From Ustulina deusta (taxonomy: Eukaryota; Ascomycota; Sordariomycetes; Xylariales; Xylariaceae), in contig JAJNNX010000002.1 in assembly GCA_023159155.1 (NCBI GenBank), positions 930,001 to 994,000 on the forward strand: a stretch of DNA of 64,000 nucleotides. The letters run 5' to 3'. Positions 11,530 through 23,683 of the stretch are shown in pieces. Below the pieces are notes generated by a model. That model saw nothing but the letters and a program-made list of their open reading frames with translations, did no database searches and was not told the DNA's origin. The first letter of the stretch is position 1, and the number at the start of each line of letters is the position of its first letter. The position numbers were made by a program, and so were the translations under genes.

Positions 11530-13430
11530 TTAGTGGTGGAAAAGGCGAACGTTCTGCTCTACGAAGACGATGCCGAGCTTGTCGGCGGTCTCGTAGACGG
11601 CGGAGTCGTTCTGACTGCCACCGGGTGCCGCAATGTACTTGGCGCCTGAGCGATGTGCGCGGTAGATATTATCGACGAAAGGGAACTGATTGATTAGCAC
11701 GCGACATTGGCAGGATGGACAGGCGGCGTGTTGTGAAAACGGGGACACGGGAACTTACGAAAGCGTCGCTCGACACGGCAACGTCGCCGAGCTTGTTGAG
11801 CCAGTCATTGCGGTCTTCCTCGGAGAAAGCCGCCGGTACCTCTTCAAACACGGCCTCAAATGCCTCGCGTTCAGGACCCGACTTAGGCAGCTCACCACTG
11901 ACTAATAGATCGATCGCGTTGCTCTTATCCGGGCGCTTGGTTCCCTTCTTCCACTTGATGCCGAGGACTCGTGGGTGGAAGCGCAGCCACCAATTGTCAG
12001 CCTTGTCACCGGCAAGACGAGTGCAATGGATACGAGACTGCTGCCCAGCACCCAATCCGATGACTTGACCGTCCTTGGCGTAACAAACCGAGTTACTTTG
12101 CGTGTATTTCAAGGCGATTGTGGCAACAGTCAAGTCTCTAGCAGCTGACTCGGGGATAACAAAGTCCTTCGGTGTCACAGTCTGTCTAAATGAATCAGGT
12201 GAGATCTCGACGTCGTTACGATGCTGGGCGAGAGTAACACCATAGACAGTTCTCGTCTCCATGGTGTCTGGCTGGTACTCTGGGTCCATCTGAAGAACAA
12301 GGTATTTGCCCCCCTTTTTCTTCTTCAGGATTTCGAGGGCAGCATCCTCGTAGCCAGGCGCGATAACACCATCAGAGACCTCCTTGGAGATGATGCTCGC
12401 TGTGGGAACATCGACTACATCACTTAGAGCAATAACATCTCCGAAGCTGCTCATGCGATCGGCGCCTCGGGCACGAGCATATGCTTGGGCGAGGCCAGAA
12501 GTCTCAATGCCTTGGATGTCATCGACGAAGTATACCTTGCGCTCGTCTGCACTCAGGGGTACGCCAATTGCTGCACCTGCAGGTGATACGTGCTTAAAGC
12601 TCGCGGCAGCGGGCTTTCCTAATGCTCTTTTTAGCTCCTTAACCAAAGCCCAGCTGTTCAGAGCATCTAGCAGATTGATATAACCGGGTGATCCACCTAA
12701 GACCTTGAAAGGAAGATCCGTAGATGAGGTATAGGCGGCAGCAGACTTTTGATGAGGGTTGGCGCCATATCGGAGGGCCATGTATTGCTGACCATCGGCA
12801 TAGCGCGAGCGGAAAAAGGCTGATATATGGGTGTCGTAATCGGCTGTGTGTTCAAAGGCCTTTAGAGCATATGAGTTACGGCTGCTTTCTTTAATCTCGC
12901 CCTGCTCCAGTTCCTTCAGAAACGCGGGATAGTCCTGGGGGTCACTAAGGATAGTAACACGGGCGTGGTTCTTCGCGGCGGCTCGGATGAGGGTAACACC
13001 ACCGATATCGATCTCTTCAACGGCCTCGGGAACTGTCACGTTGGGCTTCGCAATAGTGTCCTTGAAGGGATACAAGTTGCAGATGACATAGTCGACCTTG
13101 TCAATGCTTTGTTCTGCCAGGTCCTTCTCATCAGATTCGAGGTTGCGAGCGAGGATTCCGGCGTGGACAGCTGGGTGGAGAGTTTTGACTCTCCCGGAGA
13201 GCATCTCAGGAGCTTTCGTGATAGCTGAGATGTCCCTGTTAAAGGTCAGAACAGATGCGCAAGGCTGACAACAGCAAGACTACCTACTCAACAGGAAAAC
13301 CAGATTCACGGATCAGCCGAGCGGTACCGCCCGAGGCTAGAATTCGGACATTTTGCTGGACCAGGCCTTTGGCCAGATCCAGGAGACCTGTCTTGTCATA
13401 GACAGAGAGGATTGCAATCCTCTGGGACAT
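11530..13430 (-). CDS. ADE16: Bifunctional AICAR transformylase / IMP cyclohydrolase
   Basis: It catalyses the last two steps of de novo purine synthesis: formylation of AICAR by 10-formyl-tetrahydrofolate, then ring closure to IMP, in the cytosol. Three exons (13430-13288, 13235-11759, 11685-11530) join in frame to 591 residues, the same size as yeast Ade16/Ade17. The N-terminal MGS-like IMP cyclohydrolase domain starts [20 protein letters not shown] and continues across intron 1 as [20 protein letters not shown]. The large AICARFT domain includes [24 protein letters not shown] and [16 protein letters not shown]. The last exon reads [19 protein letters not shown] and ends [10 protein letters not shown], the family C-terminus. 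A TGACTC core (Bas1/Gcn4-like) sits at 13465, close upstream of the start; its role is only suggested. Symbol follows yeast, where two paralogues exist. Confidence 0.95.
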
Positions 13431-14177
13431 GATTGACGTTGGAGGAGTCCTAACGATTTGCGACTGACTCGTGAGTTGTAAGTCGAGGGGCTAAGGAAAA
13501 GCTATCAATGTCAGCACTGTAGGTCTAGGTTGTAGGACTTTTACGGTAAGGGACCGTACGTTGAAAGTAGATATCTATCCGACTTCGTATCTTTTGATAA
13601 GGAGAAAGGCCGGTGGTGTAGGTATAGAGAGTTCAGCTGGACGAGAATAATAAAATTTCATCGCGGGGCTCAATGATTCAGTCAGTTCAACCCCACCAAG
13701 AATTTCAGGTGTTCTTCCAAGCTCCCGGTCCCTTCGAAACATCAACTCAGCAACCCCGCAGCGCCGTTGCCGGAACCTAAACCCCCTCCAACAATTTCAC
13801 TACATTACGCACTGTGTTGTCTGCCTCCTTAGGTATTGGTCAATTGCAATAATACTACCTAGGTAGAGGTAGCGCGATGACATTATAGAAGTGATAGAAT
13901 GGGTCCCCTAGGTACCTACTAGGTAGGTTAGTAGGTACCTATGGAGGGAGGGCTCTTAATACAGTGTTAGCAATCAGGGAATGCACGTTATCATACGCAA
14001 TCTAGGTCGCAAGAGGTAATAGCCCCTCGAAGCGTGTTGCAGCAGGTACTTCTATAAGGCGATAACCATTCTAGTGCCAGCACGTCGAATTTACCGCTAC
14101 CTTCGAGGATGGCCATTTTCGCCCACAACACGCAGACGCAGATCTAGACAATCTCCCGATTCCTAATTTTCCAAGCT
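13431..14177. promoter_or_regulatory. Divergent spacer between ADE16 and PSF1
   Basis: This 747-base head-to-head region serves as promoter for both genes. It holds a cluster of TAGGTACCTA-type motifs at about 13853-13941, described separately. No other gene is seen. Confidence 0.5.
13909..13941. repeat. Perfect inverted repeat of the TAGGTACCTA motif
   Basis: TAGGTACCTAC at 13909-13919 and its exact reverse complement GTAGGTACCTA at 13931-13941 flank an 11-base spacer. Each arm itself contains the palindrome TAGGTACCTA. It belongs to a motif family found in many intergenic parts of the window. Confidence 0.8.
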
Positions 14178-14951
14178 ATGTATGGCGATCTTGGAAACAA
14201 GCTCGTGAGTAGCCTTGAATGTGTGAGGCAATGACTGAAATCGACCTAATAAGGACAACAGGTCCAACAGGCCAAACGCACTCAGAATTTGGCACATTTG
14301 CCGCCGTATCAACCCGAAATAGTCCGCGCCGTTACTCGGGAAGTACGCGATCTGGACAAAGATGTCGGCGCTCTTTTGGAGCCTTTCCAGGGTTCTTTCC
14401 ACCCCGCAGACGATCAAGCCGTCGCGTGCACTTTATTAGTGAACCACCTATCGATGCGAAGAAACAAAAGATGTCTACTTGCCTACCATCACACGCGAAC
14501 CGACAGGCTTGAGGAGTTAGTATGGAAAGGTTACGACGTGGTTGACTTGGCCGGCCAGCAAGTTAGAGACGGTTCGGGTAACGCCAGCGCCGCGTCCAAT
14601 ATGGCAAACGGCGACGGGGGCATGAGTAACTTGAGCCCGCAAGAGGAGGATTATGTTCGGCAGTATAGCGATCTTCTCGCCGCATACAAAGGACAGTGGA
14701 CTGATATCGATCTGACTGGGAGTCTGGAACCGCCACGAGACCTGTTTATCGATGTGCGGGTTTTAAAAGATGCCGGAGAGATTCAGACAGAATATGGGTG
14801 AGCCGCATGAGGAACGCCTCTCTTCCTTGTCGAACAGCCACTTACACTTCGTTAAAGAGCCATTACTTTAACAAAGAATAGTCAATTCTACGTCCGGCAA
14901 GGAGATGTCGAACGTTTAATCGCACAAGGCTACTTGCAGAAACTCAGCTAA
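14178..14951 (+). CDS. PSF1: GINS complex subunit Psf1
   Basis: Psf1 is part of the four-subunit GINS complex, which joins Cdc45 and Mcm2-7 as the replicative CMG helicase and is needed to start and elongate DNA replication. Exons 14178-14204 (MYGDLGNKL), 14262-14797 and 14858-14951 join in frame to 218 residues, near yeast Psf1 at 208. The hallmark RNKRCLLAYHHTRTDRLEEL lies in exon 2, followed by an acidic/Ser-rich linker. The C-terminal B domain reads EIQTEYGAITLTKNSQFYV across intron 2, then RQGDVERLIAQGYLQKL. Introns are 57 and 60 bases. The tiny 27-base first exon is supported because splicing restores the family start MYGDLGNKLVQQAKR. Confidence 0.94.
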
Positions 14952-17612
14952 CACTAGAGCTGGAGGAGAACCGACGGCCGTGTTCATCATCAATCAGACA
15001 CTCTCGACCCCAGTGTCTCGACGGTTAGTGCGAATTGGGTTGATTGAGGAGCGGAAATATCCAAACTAGCCAACACACGTCGTAGTTGCGGGAAGACCTT
15101 CGGTCAACGGCCTCTATGAAGCTATAGGTTAATATCTTACAATATGCACTGTCAAGGTAGGAGTCTGCCTGCGCGGCACTGACGGCATCGGATGTCGGCG
15201 CACTTTCAGCTGCGCGACTAGATGCTAGCTTGTGACGAGGATCCTAGGTTAATGCTTTGTCAAACACGGGACCTCGCGTTGCAGAAGGATTGGTCTCGTC
15301 CTCGGGTTGTTACCCTGAGAACTTCTCCAAGAAAACTCCAGTGCTTGATGTATAGATGGCTCTATATTCATGCACACACCCTTCCACTTCTCCAATTTCT
15401 CTGATGATTCTTCCCCTCGAGCATCGGGATGGTTCCTTCATTCATGCCCGGTCAAGCAGGTTTCGCCTATGTTTTCTCAGATGCACGATGCTGCAGGTTT
15501 TAGCGATTGAACTGCCATAACGCTAGAACCTTGCGGGGAACGTGCAGCCATGGGTGTTGGTTGATTGGAGGCCTGGAAAAGTTCAAATTCACACCTGACG
15601 CCGTTTTTTTCTGGTGTTGCATTCGTCTCGTTATTCATGGGTAGACAAGGCCAATAGGAACTCTTACCTGGGGCGCGTCCCGCTACAATTACCGGTGTTG
15701 GGGAAACAGCGAATGCGAGAGATTCGTAGTACGTAACACGATGTAAGGTCACCGCATTCAGCCATACCTACATCGAAAACTGGTGACACCAAGGGTCCTT
15801 GTACAAAACCGTACGTATCGAACGCGAATTCGCAATCCATGGTGTAATATGAACCATACAATACGAAATGTATGCAAATGTCGTGAAAAAGCTGTACCGG
15901 TATGCGCTCAGAGCTTGCACAATGCTCCTCGGTAGGTCCATCCAATGACTACCTAGTGCATTCTAGGTTTTAGTATGTTACCGGGAATTGTAGACAGCAA
16001 AGCCGAGGAGGCTATACAGGGTACGTCCTGCAGTGGTAAGTGGCTACCTTAGGTACCTACTAAGCCTAGTAGTAATAGTGCCCCCACTTAAACCCGATTC
16101 GACTAGCTACTAGATCGGGCAAGGCATCATTGTATTGGAAGAAAAATCCTCACACGTGCGAAGGTATTTGGAGAATTGCAGCCAAGGCCTCCTGGAGCCG
16201 CAGGTTGGACATCGGACAGGGATTTGACGGCAGCTGCAGCCGCTTGCATCGAATTCGCCAATCAGACTCCAAACTGGGTTCTGCTACGAACCTCACGTCC
16301 TACCTATGGTAGATACATCAGACCGTGGCAGTTGCACCATGAGGGGAGAGCCCGTCGGTGTCTCTCGCTCCAGGCTCAGGATTGTTGAAAAAGGCCGTGC
16401 GATGCCATGGACTCTATGTAGCATTGACAGGCTCCCCGAGGTGCGTATGGCAAGAGAAGATGCAGCGAGTCACGGATGAATGAATTGCACGTCACGTCAC
16501 GTCACTATTTCCTTATCGATCGTGTAAGTCGCCACCCGACATGACCGGATGTGTACTTAGATGTAGGCAACACTACCTAGCTCGGCCGGCCCAGTCCTCG
16601 AAGCACGCGAGAAGGGAAATACTGACGAGACTTGACGGCATATTGCCGAAGATGAAAATATATTGCTTGCCTTCCAATGCCGTATCGTTCTTCGGAAGGA
16701 ATCAGAGACTCAGAGCTGTGTATGTAAGGAGAAGGATAAGGCGGTCACAGATAAGTGGGATAAGATAAAACCTAGACTAGTAACGCTGCCACCTGTTGCT
16801 TTAAGTATCTACCTATGTAGATCAGCACTTTAGGAGACTGGGGCACTATTTGGAGCTGAAGCGTTCAACTTGCCAATCTTCTATCTCTACTACAATTATC
16901 ATCGATCGGCCCGAGGTGTTTTTTTTTTTTTCTTCCCCTCCGCCTTCCCTCCCCTTCTCTCTCTCGGAGGCGGGTGACGCAAGTTCTAGATCTACAGTAA
17001 AAACTAACTAGGTAGGTCAATCCCTGTTGAGGACTACCTAGTGTAGATAGCGCGGGGCTGTTTCAAATTTTTATCATCCTCGGTTTGCCCCCTTGTCTGC
17101 AAGACACCTCTTGCATGCAGCCATCTATACTAGGCAGTACTAGGTAACTTGAAGTACCTCCTTAGTGCAAGTACATGATGTACCGTTTATTCTAGTTCCA
17201 TGATATACATCAACGGCGGTATACTTTATAGTTGCCATTACGATCCAATCCTCCCATCTTCATCTTCCTCACTTACACTCCCCCCTACTATACATAGTCT
17301 ACCCCTTTGCCTTCTTACGTTAAGCATTGACCTCATGTCCGGCTTCGAAGGTGTCACCATGGCTCAGGCGCCTCGACACATTGCTTGAGTTCTGACATGC
17401 TTCACTGCGCATGTCCATAATAACATTTGGCTCCTCGTCCCTCCCAGGTTCCCGCCGTCCCTCTTCCATACATACGTCTGTTTCTGTAAATAGCTTTACC
17501 TATCTCTCCGGATACTTGCTGGCTTCGCTATATCTTTCCACTGTCAGGTGCACCCGGTTGCTTTCGGCCTATGTAGATCGTGTTCCAATAGGCCCAGTGC
17601 TTAGTCACGACC
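14952..17612. other. Long intergenic region upstream of the SulP transporter gene
   Basis: No gene is recognised in about 2.7 kb. A few short open frames occur on both strands but none has a recognisable product or consistent splice structure. Visible elements are TAGGTACCTA-type motifs near 16046-16070 and 17010-17020, three tandem CACGT units at about 16488-16505, a T/C-rich tract at 16917-16965, and a pyrimidine-rich stretch (17230-17320) in the likely promoter of the transporter gene. Confidence 0.5.
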
Positions 17613-20600
17613 ATGTCTGCCCCGTCATTTGGCTTTGCGTGGGCTCGAAGGTCTCCCTCTGTTAATTCGCGAGCGGATGATGGAGAGTCCGCCCATGCTG
17701 GCGGGCCAGCCCAGCACCAAACGCGCACCTCCCCAGGGCCAACCGATTCAAGACAGTTCTCGTCTTCATTCGGTTCATTCGGTTCCCCCACTCACCGGGA
17801 GCCCACGAGGTCCTTCATACCCGGCTCTGTACAGGACCATCTCTGTGCGTTCTCAGCTCTTCCAGATACTCCGTTTTCACTCCTTCTAACATGCCTGGTT
17901 AGCTCCCATTGATAGTGCTGGATTTGCTCGGAGTGTTCGCGAGGACACTGCAGAACTCGCAGGATATATCCTGGCCGATAAGGAAGACAAGCGAAGTGCT
18001 TCCTTCCTTGCCCAGCGACCATCTTCATCCCCACAGCTGAGCTGTGATCACTTAGGAAACGATGATCCCCAATATAGCAGTACCGACACAATAGAGGAGG
18101 TTTCAGAGCCGCCTTCACCCGAAGATGAGATAGATGTTGCGGAAGATGTTGGCCCGTCTATATTGACGAGTATGCTTCGACGATCTCCTCCTGAAGCTTT
18201 ACCGCCTTCCGTTTCTATAGAAGACAACACATACGATGACAGGTCACGGACTCCTCGCTCCTCGAGCACAATGTCATTACACATGGACCCAACCGAGCCA
18301 AGCTCAGGCAGGAATGAGGGTACATCTGAAATAACGCCCTTACTACGCCATAAACCACATAGGTCTCGATCTCCAGATAACCTAGAGGATATCGAAAGTC
18401 AAAAGCCCCGGGTGAGAGCGAGATACACATACTCTTCAATAACAGAAGAGGCTGGGAAAAGGATACGTGGTCTTGGCGCTGCTATGAACCCCAGGGCGTG
18501 GAATAAGAAGACCGCTTGGGAGAAAGCCGTCATGGGTCCCATGCGTTGCCTGCCCGCCGTGATAGTAGGATTGCTCCTCAACATTCTAGATGCGCTTTCC
18601 TACGGTAAGTTACCGCCTCGGCCGTTTTAGCTACTTACTCTACTAATGACGTGCAAGGGATGATTTTGTTCCCTCTGGGCAATCCCGTTTTCGCAAGTCT
18701 CGGCCCTGCTGGGATCTCAATTTTCTACGTCAGCACCATTGTTTCCCAATTGACATTTTCCCTGGCCAGTGCATTCAAAGGTGGAATTGGATCGGAACTT
18801 GTAAGCACCACCATGTCCCTGGTTTGATACTCTTACTAACCATGCTTAGATTGAAGTGGTTCCTTTCTTCCACAACATGGCAGGTACGATAACTGCTATT
18901 GTTGGTGAAGGCAACCCAGATGCTGTGATTGCAACTACGATTACGTCTTTCGCGATCAGCTCTATGTTGACGGGCGTTGTTTTCTATTTAATGGGGCGAT
19001 TCAAACTAGGGTATCTAATCGGCTTCATCCCTCGTCACATTCGTAAGTAATATTCCAGCTCACTTTCTTGTTATTTCCGCTTTATAGTATGAAGGCTCCC
19101 TTTCGGGTTAAAGTCTCGTCCCATAAGGTTCCCTGTGTTCAGAAGCGTTCAAATTGACGATAACTGACTCCGAATGTTGCAGTGATCGGTTGTATTGGTG
19201 GAGTGGGCTGGTTCCTTATTGCCACAGGCTTCGAAGTGTCAGCTCGACTAGGCGAATTCCGTTACGACCTAGAAACAGCTCGACGACTATTCAAAATAGA
19301 CACACTTCCACTTTGGTTGATCCCCCTTGCTCTTGCCGTTCTTCTCTTTGGATTACAGCGAAAAATTACATCTCGCTACTTTTTGCCGAGTTATATCCTC
19401 TGTATTCCTTTTGTTTTCTATTTCGTTGTACTATCATCGAACAATCTGAGTCCTGAACACCTAAGACAAAAAGGCTGGATATTTGAGGCGCCTTCCTCCG
19501 AACAGCCGTGGTGGTACTTCTGGACACTTTACAGTATGGCCAAACATGTCAATTCTACTGAATTTTGTACTAATCAAGTGCGTAGAATTTGAACTGGTTC
19601 ATTGGGGAGCCGTTTTGGACACTACAGGAGCCATGTTTGCTCTGACGTTCTTCAGTCTGTTGCATGTCCCCATCAACCTTCCCGCTTTAGCTCAGAACAC
19701 AGGCGAAGACAATCTGAAACTGGACCATGAGCTCAAGCTTCACGGTGTTTCTAATTTCATTTCCGGGCTTGTCGGAAGTATTCAAAACTACCTCGTGTTC
19801 GCCAACACCATATTCTTCATAAGGTCAGGAGGCGACAGCCGGCTTGCTGGATTCCTTCTGGCCGCGCTAACTTTCGTGGTAATGACCATTGGACCAGCAA
19901 CAATTGGCTTCATTCCTGTCATGATGGTGGGAACATTGATATTTGTTCTCGGATTTGAGTTGCTGTTGGATGCTTTGGTAACCCCAAGACGAAAGCTGAA
20001 ATTAGTCGAGTATCTAACAGTAAGTGCACTTGTAGCGCGACTCTTTGAAGCCGATATTGACTTTATTTCCAGATAGTAGTCATCGTGCTCACGATGGGAA
20101 TCTACGATTTCGTGGTTGGTATCTTTGTTGGCATGATATTGGCCTTTGTTTCCGCCATTTTCCATGCATCGCAGGTATCTGCGATTCGAGCGACTTATAC
20201 TGGTGACCAAGTTCGGTCGATGGTCCGACGCAATCCTTCACAACACCATTATCTACAGAAAGTTGGGACACAAACTTATGTTATTAAATTGTCTGGCTTT
20301 CTATTTTTTGGTACTATTGTTGGCGTAGAGGAGAAAATTCGCGAGCTTATTTCCGATGACGCATTCAAACAGCGTCCTATCAGCTACATGATCCTCGATC
20401 TAAGACATGTCACTGGTATCGATTTTTCAGCCGCTGAAGGATTTAAGACCATCAGTAGGTTGTTACACGGGAAAGGAGTAAATCTGCTCGTTAGTGGGAA
20501 GGACGCCGAGAGCAGTGTGGGCTTAGATTTGAGGGCAGTCGGCCTCGGATCCGATGACATTGATGTCAAGTTCATGCCTGATTTGAATTCAGCGCTGGAA

Positions 20601-21269
20601 AGTAGTGAAAATGAACAGCTCAAGACTTTCTACGCTAACCAAGAGGCGTTGAGAGTAACTCGACCCTCGCACTCCAAAAATCTTGACGTACCAACTAACG
20701 GCTCCGTCCCCCAAGTGTTCGACCTCCTGTCACAGTCGCCAAGAAGGCATCATTTGCACGAAGCGGCAAGAAATGTTCTAACACAACAAGAAATACGACG
20801 AACGACTAGATGGCAAAGCATAAGTGAGCCACTCAGACTTATGCTTCAGGTCTTCCATAATGTCAGCAAGAAGAACGAGGACTTCTGGTTCCGGGCTAAG
20901 CCATACTTCAGCCGTAAGGAGTTTGCGGCAGGGACAGTTCTGTATCAACGTGGCGACAAAGCTAGCGGCTTCTACTTGTTGGAGAGTGGCGAGCTCCACG
21001 CCGAGTATGAGACGCCGCAAGGTTATTTATCAGAGCCAATTGTTCAAGGCACCACATGTGGTGAACTGCCTTTCTTTTCGGAGACTACTCGCACTGCCAC
21101 CGTTCGCGCCATCAAGGACTGCGTGGTCTGGGTCATGGACACGGCTAGCTGGGATCGACTCCAGGACGAAGAAAAGGATGTTGCCCAGGAATTACTTCGC
21201 GTATCACTCAAACTGACTACGGAGCGAATGAACGCCATGACAAATTATATTTCGGCCGTGGGAAATTGA
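17613..21269 (+). CDS. VSB1: SulP-family transporter with STAS and cNMP-binding domains (Vsb1-like)
   Basis: Seven exons join in frame: 17613-17844, 17903-18604, 18658-18800, 18850-19042, 19183-19533, 19586-20019 and 20073-21269, giving 1083 residues. The first ~290 are disordered and Ser/Pro/Arg-rich. A SulP (SLC26-like) membrane domain follows with segments such as MILFPLGNPVFASLGPAGIS and FFSLLHVPINLPALAQ. A STAS domain (IKLSGFLFFGTIVGVEEKI; LDLRHVTGIDFSAAEG) lies around residues 745-860. A cyclic-nucleotide-binding-like domain (AGTVLYQRGDKASGFYLLES; CGELPFFSETTRTATVRA) lies around 955-1075. The architecture matches yeast YGR125W/Vsb1, which is linked to vacuolar basic amino acid storage, so a vacuolar membrane site is inferred. 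Whether the cNMP fold binds a nucleotide cannot be told. The ATG at 17613 is the first in frame with exon 1; start confidence is moderate. Confidence 0.88.
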
Positions 21270-22193
21270 ACAAAGGAAAACCTGATAGCATCCACACTTC
21301 ATTTTGTAAATGGTCATCTAGGAATACGGGATGGGGAAATATGAAAGCATTCATGCGTAGATAGGCTTTGTGTGTTTTGCATACGTGAAAAAGGAAAGTT
21401 TGAGCCCGATATTCGTGGCATTAGGTTCGTAAATTGCCTTCACGATTTAGGCATCTTGTATTAACATACCTCAGAGGGGCGATATATATGGGCTAGGTTT
21501 CTCTTGCCATTGGAATAGAAATATCTAATGAGGTTGATCGAAGGTTGCAAATAAAGGGAATGGAAGCGCAGTGAAGGCTGTGTATGATTGTACAGGTGAA
21601 AGAAAAATGCCCGAGAGAGTGGAGGACATACTGCAGGTGGAGTTAACCTAAAGTAGGTATTATTCATCCAGATCTACATCACGGAATTAGCCCCGTGCCG
21701 GTGACAAAGCAACAGAGCACCGTTGGCATCACGACAAGCGGATTACGGGCGGCGGGCTGTTGCTATTAGTAAATCCCTGCTTCCAATGAGTAGGAAAATT
21801 TCGAGGATAATTGTATTATCAAAAGACGGAACGTACCATACGGGCGGAACCTAGCAGGTTTAGGGCATGTAACTCGACTTGCCTATCAGAGCTCCATACC
21901 TATTCATAAGCATCGCGGAATTGAGGCGCCGAGACTCTTCCCTGAAGTGCCAGACATCGTTAAGTTCTCGAAGGTTCAGCATGAAGAATATAAGTACAAG
22001 TATGCGCAATAGCAGCTCTCAAGACGTTCTTTCGATATGCCACACCCTTCTTCGCTACCAACCTTCACAAACCAAGCATTATACGAGCGTTTCTAGTCTC
22101 GGGATATTTCACAACTGACCCCTAATTCTCAACTTTTCATTCACCCTGATACAGCTTCGCTTCGAGAGACGCAGTCTTTCCCCAACCGTCACA
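21270..22193. other. Intergenic region between the transporter and SDR genes
   Basis: This 924-base spacer holds the 3' flank of the transporter gene and the promoter of the SDR gene. No gene is seen. Confidence 0.6.
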
Positions 22194-23364
22194 ATGAGCT
22201 ATACCAAGACCCTACACTCGGCTCCGTACGGCGCCATCTCGCCAAAGCTACCCTCCCTCTCGGCTGCAGGCAAGACGGTTCTCATCGCCGGCGCCTCAAG
22301 CGGCATCGGCCAAGCAACAGCGCGCGCCTTCCTCGAAGCTGGATGCGAGCGTCTCGCCCTCGTCAGTCGCCGCGTAATCCTGCTCTCGCCACTCGTCGCC
22401 GCGCTCGAGGCGGAATATCCCACGTCGCACATCGCGACATTCGCAGCGGACACCCAAGACGCCGCCGCCCTCGGAGCGGCCTTCGCGAGCGCCACGGACG
22501 CCTTCGGAGCGGCCTCGTCCGTCGACGTGGTGGTCAACTGCGTGGGCTACCAGCCGACCCTCGCGCCCGTCGCCCGGGCAGACCCGGCGGACTGGTGGCG
22601 CGGTTTCGAAGTCAATGTCCGGGGCGCGGCGACGCTCGCCCGCGTCATCGCGTCCCATGCGAGTCCCGAGGCCGTCGTCTTGCAGCTAGGCACGGCTGGC
22701 GCGTTCTTCCCTGCCCAGTTGCCCAGTACGTATTATTCTCCAAGTCTTCCCCCCCCCCCCCCCTTTTTATTTTTATTTTTTTTGAATGTTCCCCCTGTCC
22801 CCTGCATGTCTTCCAATGTCCCCCGAGGTCCCCCGAGAACGAGCCGCGTTATCATCCCAAACGATAATAATTAACACGTCCGGTTTTATATATATATATA
22901 TATATATGTAGTGTCTGGTTACGCGGTTAGTAAGCTGGCGCTTGTTAAGCTTATGGAGTATTTCGGGGCTGAAAACCCTCGGCGCCGCGTCGTCACTGTT
23001 CACCCGGGTATCGTGGCGGGCACCGAGGGCGGGCAGAGGATGGTCGAGCAATCTGGGATAGCATGGCCCGGTGATGACAGTAAGTCCCATACCTTTCTTC
23101 TCTTCATTCTTGTCCGTTTCAATTATCAATTTGGTTGTGGAGGTTTTTTTTTTTTTTTTTGCTTAGAACGCCTGTGCCTATTTAGTCAATCTACCGGCTC
23201 ATTTCCTTGTCTGGGCGGCTAGTGACGAGGCAAAATTTCTCAAGAACAAATTTGTCTTTGCTAATTGGGACGTTGATGAGATGAAGGCCAGGGAGCAGGG
23301 GATTGCTGGCTCCCCTGAACTGATGGTTGGCCTTAATGGCTTCCCTCGAAACGTTGATAACTAA
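22194..23364 (+). CDS. Short-chain dehydrogenase/reductase (SDR), substrate unknown
   Basis: This is a classical-type SDR, an NAD(P)-dependent oxidoreductase with a Rossmann fold. Exons 22194-22725, 22912-23079 and 23186-23364 join in frame to 292 residues. Visible are the cofactor loop GASSGIG (near residue 34), the structural motif NCVG, and the catalytic pair Y181/K185 in SGYAVSKLALVK, which becomes readable only after intron 1 is removed. The usual catalytic Ser position reads LQLGTAG, with Thr in place of Ser. Both introns carry simple-sequence tracts: C15 and a T-rich run plus a TA microsatellite beside the acceptor in intron 1, and a long T run in intron 2. Exon 1 is very GC-rich. The closest relatives cannot be named without a search; a role in secondary metabolism or detoxification is possible but not shown. 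Confidence 0.85.
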
Positions 23365-23683
23365 TCGTTTGGTTAGCATGGGAGATCAGTTGTAGGGAAT
23401 AGAAGACTTGCATCTAAAATATATATACATATATATTTAACACGGTCTTTGAACATTATGTTGGTTTGGACCTGAGAAGATATAGACGAGAACAGGTGGG
23501 GTTGGGAAATAGACGAGTAAAGTAACATGTCTGTTCGCTTCAATTTTCTCATAAACGTACAGACTGTTCGACACCCAGATTACCCCTTTTGTAGCCCGCC
23601 TTCTTGTTCCAGACCTTAGTACGCCAGACTACCCAAGACCAGGAGAGACCAAGCTTCTAGGCCTGATGCTAGACTCCTTTCCT
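23365..23683. other. Tail-to-tail spacer between SDR and EMP24
   Basis: This 319-base convergent spacer holds a short AT tract (23418-23440) and presumably both 3' UTRs. Nothing else is seen. Confidence 0.6.
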
